Source: JANXQE01 sp035651635 (lineage in GTDB: Bacteria > Verrucomicrobiota > Verrucomicrobiia > Limisphaerales > UBA8199). From it: 55,490 nt of DNA. Position 1 is the stretch's first letter; each line of letters begins with the position of its first letter. The notes below the pieces were generated by a model. The model made no database searches and had not been told where the DNA came from. It worked only from the letters and a program-made list of their open reading frames with translations. The position numbers and the translations under genes were made by a program. Shown here piece by piece: positions 1-5,771 of this stretch. Location of the stretch: assembly GCA_035651635.1 (NCBI GenBank), contig DASRFK010000220.1, positions 1-55,490 of the forward strand. The letters are read 5' to 3'.

Positions 1-59
1 GTGGCTTGGTTTTTGAGTGGCCGATTTAGCCCCTCTAACTGGTTTATCGAGTGCTCGAT

Positions 60-341
60 ATGCGTGCAATTGCCAAATGGGAGGACGTCCCCATCTTCGA
101 TAGCGAAGAAGCCGAGGCGGACTTCTGGTCCGAGAACCGGCCCGACCTGCGCCTGATGGAGTCGGCCGTCGCCGGCTCGAGCGAAGCCTCCGAATCGGTC
201 ACCATCACTTTGCGGATGGACCCGCGGATGCTCGCGCGGATCAAACGCGTGGCCCGCTCGCGCTATCTCAATTACCAGAGCATGATCAAACAGTGGCTCA
301 GCGAACGGATGGAACACGAACTGCGCGAAAGGTCCCTATGA
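60..341 (+). CDS. CopG/ribbon-helix-helix antitoxin-like protein
   Basis: Small acidic N-terminal part (residues after 'IFDSEEAEADFW') followed by a basic ribbon-helix-helix-like segment, 'TITLRMDPRMLARIKRVA', then 'YQSMIKQWLSERM'. This is the layout of CopG/BrnA-type antitoxins, which bind DNA as dimers and neutralise a small RNase-type toxin. I chose the ATG at 60; a GTG at 51 in the same frame is possible. A toxin partner would be expected just upstream but lies outside the window. The TGA overlaps the ATG of the first pseudopilin gene (ATGA at 338-341), so the two are translationally coupled, an unusual neighbour for an antitoxin. The family call is by motif only. Confidence 0.7.
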   Translation: MRAIAKWEDVPIFDSEEAEADFWSENRPDLRLMESAVAGSSEASESVTITLRMDPRMLARIKRVARSRYLNYQSMIKQWLSERMEHELRERSL

Positions 342-1198
342 AATCCGAAGGCCGAAACTCGAAGGCCGAAAGAAGGCCGAAATCCGAAACCCGAAAAACG
401 AACCTGCACGGAGGGGAATGGCCGCAAAGGAGCGCAGAGAACACAAAAGAGGAGTCAATTCTTTGCATTCCTTGCGTTCTTTCGCGGCAACCTTCGACCT
501 TCGGCCTTCGGATTTCGGATTTCTTTCGGCCTTCGAGTTTCGGATTTCGGGTTTCCCGGCGGTCTCGGTCTTCGGCCTTCGGATTTACCCTGATCGAATT
601 GCTCATTGTCATTGCGATCATTTCCATCCTGGCGGCGATGATCATTCCGATTTCCGGCGCGGTCACTCGCAATCGGATCAAAGCCAAGGCCCGGACTGAG
701 ATTGAACACGTGGCCACCGCGATTGACCTGTACAAAGCCAAGCTTGGCCATTACCCGCCGGATAACCCGGGCCTGCCGAACATTAATCAATTGTACTTCG
801 AGTTGGTGGGCACCACCCTGACAAATGGCACGTATGTGACCTTGGACAACAGCGCGCAGATCGCAGTGTCGGACCTCCAGAGGGTTTTTGGCGGAGGGGT
901 CGGCGGGTTCATCAACACCACCCGGAGCGGCGCGGGGGATGAGAGCCGTCCAGCCACGACTTTTCTCAACAACTTGAAGCCTGACGAAACCATCACCATT
1001 ACAAATCCGCCGCCCGACCGAATCAAATATCTGGTCGCTGGAGTGCCGAGTGCTCCTGGAGTGTACGATTACATCTCCTACGTCTCGTCGAACCCGACGA
1101 ACAACCCCAACTCGTACGATTTGTGGGTGGATATCGTTATTAGCGGCAAGACCAATCGCATTAGTAACTGGACCACCGCCGTAGTCGTATTGCCATAA
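338..1198 (+). CDS. Type II secretion/type IV pilin-like protein, GspG-like, with a repeat-encoded leader
   Basis: A 286-residue prepilin. The class III motif 'FGFTLIELLIVIAII' places prepilin-peptidase cleavage after Gly82, with Phe +1 and Glu +5, followed by the usual hydrophobic helix and then 'KAKARTEIEHVATAIDLYKAKLGHYP', typical of GspG major pseudopilins. The ATG at 338 overlaps the stop of the upstream gene and has a GAAAGG-type ribosome site. There is no ATG, GTG or TTG in frame close to the cleavage site, so the 82-residue leader must be translated. Almost all of it (residues 2-82) is a dispersed repeat read in frame. The mature part is intact. First of six consecutive pseudopilins. 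Confidence 0.85.
   Translation: MKSEGRNSKAERRPKSETRKTNLHGGEWPQRSAENTKEESILCIPCVLSRQPSTFGLRISDFFRPSSFGFRVSRRSRSSAFGFTLIELLIVIAIISILAAMIIPISGAVTRNRIKAKARTEIEHVATAIDLYKAKLGHYPPDNPGLPNINQLYFELVGTTLTNGTYVTLDNSAQIAVSDLQRVFGGGVGGFINTTRSGAGDESRPATTFLNNLKPDETITITNPPPDRIKYLVAGVPSAPGVYDYISYVSSNPTNNPNSYDLWVDIVISGKTNRISNWTTAVVVLP
340..592 (+). repeat. Family C foldback repeat, copy C1, inside a prepilin leader
   Basis: Outer arms are built of reiterated 'gaaatccgaaggccgaaa' on the left and its complement, of the 'cttcggccttcggatttc' type, on the right. The core runs from 'gccgcaaaggagcgcagag' to 'ttgcgttctttcgcggc', an imperfect inverted repeat. The whole unit is open in the pseudopilin frame. Other copies lie at about 4595-4845, 6027-6121, 31460-31612 and 53572-53812. 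No transposase is present, so it resembles a non-autonomous foldback or REP-type element. Confidence 0.8.
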
Positions 1199-1212
1199 GA
1201 AAGGAAAGCGCG

Positions 1213-1515
1213 ATGCGCACGATCAGCAACGAGAAAAGCGGCTCGGGAAAAAAGAGCTTGCCGATCAAATGGCAGGATCAGGCCTGGCTGCCGCGGATCG
1301 TCATCCGTTCGAGCTCGCGCCGGGTGGCCGCCCGCGCCGCCTGGGCCGATACATTACCGGTTCGCGTCTCCCGGTTTTCCAAACTTGGATTTAATCGCAG
1401 GCTCGGGGAGAGATTCCCTCGCGGGAGTCATCCGACCCCTTTGATTCCACCGGCCTGTCTTTTGCGTTCTCGTTTCTCGTACTACTCACGTCCGGACAAT
1501 TCTCAGCAATCATGA
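1213..1515 (+). CDS. Hypothetical basic protein between two pseudopilin genes
   Basis: A 100-residue, Arg/Ser-rich ORF with no recognised domain, signal peptide or membrane helix. Two things support translation: a good ribosome site (AAAGGA about 6-10 nt upstream of the ATG), and a TGA that overlaps the ATG of the next pseudopilin (ATGA at 1512-1515), as with other genes in this operon. It may be a genuine small operon protein, or a degenerate leader-like insert that keeps ribosomes running into the next gene. Composition does not show which. Confidence 0.45.
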   Translation: MRTISNEKSGSGKKSLPIKWQDQAWLPRIVIRSSSRRVAARAAWADTLPVRVSRFSKLGFNRRLGERFPRGSHPTPLIPPACLLRSRFSYYSRPDNSQQS

Positions 1516-2306
1516 AAACCACGAATTTTCAGAGCCTTCTCGCGCGGCGCGCTCGCCCGGGTTTCACCCTGATCGAGTTGCTCGTTGTGATCGCCATCAT
1601 CGCCATCCTGGCCGGGATGATCCTGCCGGCTTTGGCTATCGCCAAAACCAAAGCCAAGGTCCAGATGGCTCGCGTTCAGATCAGCCAGATTGTTAGCGCC
1701 ATTCAAGGATACGAATCCGCTTACAACCGCTTTCCCGTATCCAGCAACGCCATGGCCGCCGCGGCTGCCCTGTCAGAGGATTACACCTACGATATCGAGT
1801 TTCTCAGGACAAACGTGGCTCCGAACAACTTGTCGACTTCACCCGCCTTCACCTATTTCACGAACAACTCGGAAGTCATCGCCATCCTGATGGACCTCGA
1901 GAAATATCCGAACACTGGTTTGAATACGGTGAATTTCGGCCATGTTAAGAATCCGCAACGCCAGGCTTTTCTGAACGCGAACATGGTTAACACCATTAAC
2001 ACTCCTGGAGTAGGTCCCGACCTCGTTTACCGCGACCCGTGGGGCAACCCGTATATCATCACGCTGGACCTCAATTACGATGAGAAAGCCCGTGACGCTG
2101 CGTACTGCCATCCCGCAATGTCCCAAACCGCAGCCGGTGCGACCGCCGGCTTGAATGGCCTGGTCGGTCGGTCCATTTCGTCTGGTTTCGTGTATGAGGC
2201 GACGACGCCCATCATGGTTTGGTCGCTGGGCCCGGATAAGAAATTCAGTGACAAGGTGCCGGCCAACCAGGGCGTCAACAAAGATAACATCCTCAGCTGG
2301 AAGTAA
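1512..2306 (+). CDS. Type II secretion/type IV pilin-like protein, GspG-like, normal leader
   Basis: 264 residues with a short leader of normal size and composition (MKTTNFQSLLARRARPG), cleavage after Gly17, then 'FTLIELLVVIAIIAILAGM' and 'KTKAKVQMARVQISQIVSAIQ', a classic major pseudopilin N-terminus. It also has 'YRDPWGNPYIITLDLNYD', matching the 'DPWGNPY' motif of GspG-type pseudopilins. It is the only one of the six with no recognisable repeat in its leader, so it serves as an internal control for the other five. Translationally coupled to the small ORF upstream; the next gene starts 4 nt downstream. Confidence 0.9.
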   Translation: MKTTNFQSLLARRARPGFTLIELLVVIAIIAILAGMILPALAIAKTKAKVQMARVQISQIVSAIQGYESAYNRFPVSSNAMAAAAALSEDYTYDIEFLRTNVAPNNLSTSPAFTYFTNNSEVIAILMDLEKYPNTGLNTVNFGHVKNPQRQAFLNANMVNTINTPGVGPDLVYRDPWGNPYIITLDLNYDEKARDAAYCHPAMSQTAAGATAGLNGLVGRSISSGFVYEATTPIMVWSLGPDKKFSDKVPANQGVNKDNILSWK

Positions 2307-2310
2307 CGCC

Positions 2311-3300
2311 GTGAAAACAAGTCCTCCCAGGTCCGGAGTCCCGCCTTCAGGCGCAAGGTTGCAAACCACGGATGAACACCGATGGACACGGATGCGCCCG
2401 CAACCTGCAACTTGTAACCTGCAACCTGTAACTTGTAACCTGCAACCTGTAACCATCGTTCGCCTCCAACGCGCCTTCACGCTGATTGAGCTGCTGGTTG
2501 TCATCGCGATTATCGGCATCCTGGCTGCGCTGGCCGCGCCTGTGCTGCACAATTTCCGGCCCAATTACACCGCGTCGGTGACGCAACAGTTGCTGACCGA
2601 TCTCGCCCGGGCTCGCCAGCTCGCCATCAGCCAGCACACGACCGTCTACATGGTTTTTGTCCCTACGAATTTTTTTAAAGACCCGGCCTATGGCCAGAAT
2701 TGGACGCTCGCCGATAAAACTCAGGCAACGAATCTTTTCGACAAACAACTCATCGGTTACAACTTCGTCTCCCTCCATAGCATGGGCGATCAGCCGGGCC
2801 GGCCGACCGTCCATTACCTCTCGTCGTGGAAAACACTGCCGGAAGGCGGCTACATATTCCCGACGAAATTCCTGCCACCGCAGGTTTCCGGGTTGCCCTT
2901 AATGAACATCTTTACCAATGTCCCAGGCGTCGGCACCAAGCTGGCATTTCAAGTGTACAGTTTTGACTATGCCAACACGCCTTCGCCGGGCAGCCCGGTA
3001 ATCCCATTTCCGCTCGAGAATACGCTCAGGAACACTCCGAGCCGGCCGTACGTAATTCTACCTTACATCGCCTTCGACTACATGGGCCGGCTGGTGTCGA
3101 ACCAAGGCAGAGGGCAGGGGGCTATCCTGCCGATTACTCGCGGTGGCGTTGCTTTTGCCCATGACGTGAATAAAAAGCCAATCCAGGGTCTCCCAACCTT
3201 TAACGAGCAACCGATCGGCAACACCACCAACGGGTACAACCTGGTGTACGTCGATACCATTACCGGACGCGCTCGCGCCCTCCAACAGGAGGTCCGATGA
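2311..3300 (+). CDS. Pseudopilin, GspH/FimT-like, with a repeat-encoded leader
   Basis: Start assigned to the GTG at 2311, with GGAAG about 8 nt upstream and 4 nt after the previous stop; 329 residues. The prepilin motif is 'RAFTLIELLVVIAII' (Ala at -1, Phe +1, Glu +5), then 'TDLARARQLAISQHTTVYMVF', which is characteristic of GspH/FimT minor pseudopilins. The leader is about 56 residues, built from half of a GGAGTCCCGCC hairpin repeat, a 'gatgaacaccgatggacac'-type repeat and a 7-bp tandem array. No closer in-frame start exists. The stop overlaps the next ATG (3297-3300). The minor pseudopilin would sit near the tip of a periplasmic pseudopilus. Confidence 0.8.
   Translation: MKTSPPRSGVPPSGARLQTTDEHRWTRMRPQPATCNLQPVTCNLQPVTIVRLQRAFTLIELLVVIAIIGILAALAAPVLHNFRPNYTASVTQQLLTDLARARQLAISQHTTVYMVFVPTNFFKDPAYGQNWTLADKTQATNLFDKQLIGYNFVSLHSMGDQPGRPTVHYLSSWKTLPEGGYIFPTKFLPPQVSGLPLMNIFTNVPGVGTKLAFQVYSFDYANTPSPGSPVIPFPLENTLRNTPSRPYVILPYIAFDYMGRLVSNQGRGQGAILPITRGGVAFAHDVNKKPIQGLPTFNEQPIGNTTNGYNLVYVDTITGRARALQQEVR
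2331..2455 (+). repeat. Mosaic of three repeats in the GspH-like leader, including a 7-bp tandem array
   Basis: At 2334-2351 lies half of the family D hairpin (ggagtcccgccttcaggc). At 2365-2394 is a 'ccacggatgaacaccgatg'-type repeat. At 2400-2455 are eight near-perfect 7-bp units alternating gcaacct, gcaactt, gtaacct and gtaactt. Three units make 21 nt, so the array reads as a seven-residue repeat (QPATCNL / QPVTCNL) with no stop. Confidence 0.75.
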
Positions 3301-4568
3301 AGATCAGGGTCAATTATTCGCTCCGGTGCGCGGCGCTTTCATTAACACCGCGGCTTCAGCCCGGTGTAGCGCTTCCGGTCCGCGCTTCAGCCGTTTCAAC
3401 GGCTTATCCCCCGGGAAGCAAACTGTTGAAACAGTTCAGCCCACGTCCGGCCCCGTCACACCGGGCTGAAGCCACGGTGTTAATGAAAGGTAGACCGACG
3501 GATGGGTTGGCCAATTCCAGGGCGCAACAGTTTCGGAGCGCAGCAGGTCAGAAGACCTGCGATACCGCCGACGGGAACGCCTGCGCTACGAACTGCGCTG
3601 CGCCCGTAGCGCAGACTTTTAGTCTGCCGTATCGCCGACTTTCAGTCGGCCGGCGCGGGGGAATGGACGAATTGGCAAGTTTGGGGGCGCAACAGTTTCG
3701 GAGAGCAGCAGGTCAGAAGACCTGCGATACAGCAGGCGGGAACGCCTGCGATACAGCAGGCGGGAACGCCTGCGCTACGAGGCGCTGCGGCGGCTTCACC
3801 ATGATCGAGATCGCCATCAGCCTGGCGATCATCGGCTTCGCGCTGGTGGCGATCATCGGCATCCTGCCGACCGCCATGAACGCTCAGCGCGATAATGAGC
3901 AGGAAACGATTATCAACCAGGACGCCAGTATCCTCATGGACTCCGTCCGCAACGGCGAACGCGGCCTGGATGATCTGACCAATTACGTCATCGGCATCAC
4001 CAATTACATCACCGATTTCTCAGCCGCGGGGCGGCCGAACGGCACGCCTACGCTTTTGGCCTATACGCCCCAAATGGGTTACGTCAATGGGGGCTCCAAT
4101 CCGCGCATGGCCCTGACCAACGGTTACACGATTGTCGGCGTGCTCAGCACTCCCAAGATCATTCCGCACACGAGCGGCGTGGGATACCAGAGCAACCATG
4201 TGGTAGCTGTCTTCCGTTCCATGAGCGGGCCCGCCGCTGAGAAGCCGCCCCAGATCAATCCCACGATGCAGGAACTCGCCCTGAATTATCGCGTCATTGC
4301 CGACGTCAGCGGGTACGGTACCAACTTCTTCGATCCTTCCTGGACAAACGGTATCAACACCAACTTCTACCGGGTCATAACAAATTTTCAACTGAACCTT
4401 CACGACGTTCGGCTTACCTTCCTCTGGCCCGTCCTGCCCAGCGGAAAGCTCGGCAGCGGGCGCCAGGTTTACCGCACCACGGTCGGGGGGCACCTTCTGT
4501 ACGAACCGACCAATAGTCCGAATAGCCAGTACTACTACTGGTTCTTTCAGCCGAGGAACTTTTTCTAA
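3297..4568 (+). CDS. Pseudopilin, GspI/PilV-like, with a 166-residue repeat-encoded leader
   Basis: 423 residues. The ATG at 3297 overlaps the previous stop (ATGA). The prepilin signature 'CGGFTMIEIAISLAIIGFAL' has Gly166 at -1, Phe +1 and Glu +5, followed by 'ALVAIIGILPTAMNAQRDN', as in GspI/PilV minor pseudopilins. Residues about 14-160 are translated dispersed repeats: one 150-bp family A element, then two family B blocks. These include an eight-residue tandem duplication, CDTAGGNA twice. Known prepilin leaders are usually 6-25 residues. No alternative start codon lies near the cleavage site, and five separate insertions keeping one frame argue for selection on the ORF. Confidence 0.8.
   Translation: MKIRVNYSLRCAALSLTPRLQPGVALPVRASAVSTAYPPGSKLLKQFSPRPAPSHRAEATVLMKGRPTDGLANSRAQQFRSAAGQKTCDTADGNACATNCAAPVAQTFSLPYRRLSVGRRGGMDELASLGAQQFRRAAGQKTCDTAGGNACDTAGGNACATRRCGGFTMIEIAISLAIIGFALVAIIGILPTAMNAQRDNEQETIINQDASILMDSVRNGERGLDDLTNYVIGITNYITDFSAAGRPNGTPTLLAYTPQMGYVNGGSNPRMALTNGYTIVGVLSTPKIIPHTSGVGYQSNHVVAVFRSMSGPAAEKPPQINPTMQELALNYRVIADVSGYGTNFFDPSWTNGINTNFYRVITNFQLNLHDVRLTFLWPVLPSGKLGSGRQVYRTTVGGHLLYEPTNSPNSQYYYWFFQPRNFF
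3338..3487 (+). repeat. Family A inverted-repeat element, copy A1
   Basis: 150 bp bounded by near-perfect ~30-bp inverted ends: 'ttcattaacaccgcggcttc' on the left and 'gaagccacggtgttaatgaa' on the right. The core holds two small palindromes (gccgtttcaacggc, then ctgttgaaacag). Its length is a multiple of three, and it begins exactly 41 nt after the A of the ATG. Copy A2 at 5809-5958 has the same length and offset but the opposite core orientation. Confidence 0.85.
3520..3781 (+). repeat. Family B repeat blocks (two) in the GspI-like leader
   Basis: Two related blocks about 165 bp apart each begin with 'gcgcaacagtttcggag' and continue 'agcaggtcagaagacctgcg'. The first also contains 'gtagcgcagacttttagtct' followed by 'gccgactttcagtcggc'. 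The second ends with a perfect 24-bp tandem duplication (gcgatacagcaggcgggaac plus four bases). Further family B copies lie at 10048-10105, 33167-33183, 37681-37832 and 50859-51010. Confidence 0.8.
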
Positions 4569-4577
4569 GCGCCCGTT

Positions 4578-5771
4578 GTGAACACGCGATTTAAACCCGA
4601 AATCCGAAACTCGAAGGCCGAAAGAGGGCCGAATCTGCATCGCCAAGGCTGCGCCGGTGGGGAATCGCCGCAAAAGAACGCAGAGAATACAAAAGTAGAT
4701 CCAATTCTCTGCGTTCCTTGCGTTCCTTCGCGGCAACCCTCGAGTTTCGGATTTCGGATTTCCTCTGGGCTTCGGCCTTCTTTCGGGTTTCGACCTTCGG
4801 CCTTCGGATTTCGGCACGCGGCCTCCGGATTTTCCCTCATCGAAATCATGGTCACGGTGGGCCTGCTGACCTTCATCATCCTGGGCCTGCTCCTGATGTT
4901 CAATCAAACCCAGCGCGCCTTCCGCACCGGCATGACGCAGACCGATGTCCTGGAATCCGGCCGGGCCACCATGGACATTATGGCCAGGGAACTCGAGCAG
5001 ATGACGCCGAGCGAGGTTCCGGACATGCTGGCCGGCAATTTCCGCTACCGCGTTACCAATTTCTTCGCCGAGCCTTCACCGGGCTTTGATTGGAGAAATC
5101 CTTTGACGCAGGATTTGCCCGGCAACGTGAATAGTATTCCTCTCCGCACGAATTTGATTCAGCGCTTCTATTTTCTCTCCAAGCTCAACCAGGACTGGCT
5201 CGGCACAGGGTATGAAGTGGTGCCCGACGACACGAACGGGTGTGTGGGAACTCTCTACCGTTACTCGATTACGAATTATCCTCGGGGCGCCATGTTTGAC
5301 ACCGTGAACTTTCGAGGCGGCCTCATTGATATGAGCGGCAAATTTCGATCATTTGTCGATCCGACCAACATGAGCCGCATCGCGGACGGCATCGTTCATC
5401 TGCGTTTGCGCGCGTTTGCCAGGAATGGTTATCTCCTCACGACAAATTACGTTACCGGCACCAACGCCGCTTATCCGGTGCAGGTTAACGGACCCTACAC
5501 CAATCTCCCCAATGCTTACGCTTACAGCAGCGCCTTCGCCTTTGGCAACAATACCGATCTCAAGCAGGCCGCCTGTTATTTTGTGAGCAACGCCTTGCCC
5601 GGGTACGTTGAGCTGGAGTTGGGGATCCTCGAACCGCGTGTGCTGCAAAAATATCGCTCGATACCGATTAGCACTAGCGCCCGCGATTACCTGTCCAACC
5701 ACGTCGGGCAGGTCCACATCTTTCGCCAGCGCATCCCTGTCCGTAATCTCGATCTGAGTGCTTACCCATGA
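4578..5771 (+). CDS. Pseudopilin, GspJ/PulJ-like, with a repeat-encoded leader
   Basis: 397 residues from the GTG at 4578, 9 nt after the previous stop; the ribosome site is weak. Prepilin motif 'ASGFSLIEIMVTVGLL' with Gly84 at -1 and Glu +5, then 'SGRATMDIMARELEQMTPSE', the conserved post-helix segment of GspJ/PulJ minor pseudopilins. The leader from about residue 7 to 78 is a family C repeat in the same frame as in the GspG-like gene at 338; both contain '(S)AENTK' followed by 'ILC(I/V)PCV' and 'SRQPS(T/S)FG'. The stop overlaps the next ATG (5768-5771). Confidence 0.8.
   Translation: MNTRFKPEIRNSKAERGPNLHRQGCAGGESPQKNAENTKVDPILCVPCVPSRQPSSFGFRISSGLRPSFGFRPSAFGFRHAASGFSLIEIMVTVGLLTFIILGLLLMFNQTQRAFRTGMTQTDVLESGRATMDIMARELEQMTPSEVPDMLAGNFRYRVTNFFAEPSPGFDWRNPLTQDLPGNVNSIPLRTNLIQRFYFLSKLNQDWLGTGYEVVPDDTNGCVGTLYRYSITNYPRGAMFDTVNFRGGLIDMSGKFRSFVDPTNMSRIADGIVHLRLRAFARNGYLLTTNYVTGTNAAYPVQVNGPYTNLPNAYAYSSAFAFGNNTDLKQAACYFVSNALPGYVELELGILEPRVLQKYRSIPISTSARDYLSNHVGQVHIFRQRIPVRNLDLSAYP
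4595..4845 (+). repeat. Family C foldback repeat, copy C2, inside the GspJ-like leader
   Basis: Left arm 'cccgaaatccgaaactcgaa', core 'gccgcaaaagaacgcagag' to 'ttgcgttccttcgcggc', right arm of reiterated 'tttcggatttcggatttc' and 'gccttcggatttcgg' motifs. It matches C1 (340-592) unit for unit and is read in the same frame relative to its own sequence. Confidence 0.8.

Noticed and set aside
1..59. 3' end of a toxin gene before the antitoxin
   Set aside because: All three + frames are too short to judge and no toxin motif is visible.
298..741. Minus-strand open frame of 147 residues over the first prepilin leader
   Set aside because: Family C repeats are open in several frames on both strands, so open frames there carry no information. 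The + strand prepilin explains the region.
2400..2455. Short tandem units considered as a CRISPR array
   Set aside because: Units are 7 bp with no spacers and no cas genes nearby; it is a simple tandem repeat.
4020..4907. 295-residue minus-strand open frame
   Set aside because: Shadow of the GspI-like and GspJ-like genes plus the family C repeat; no motif.
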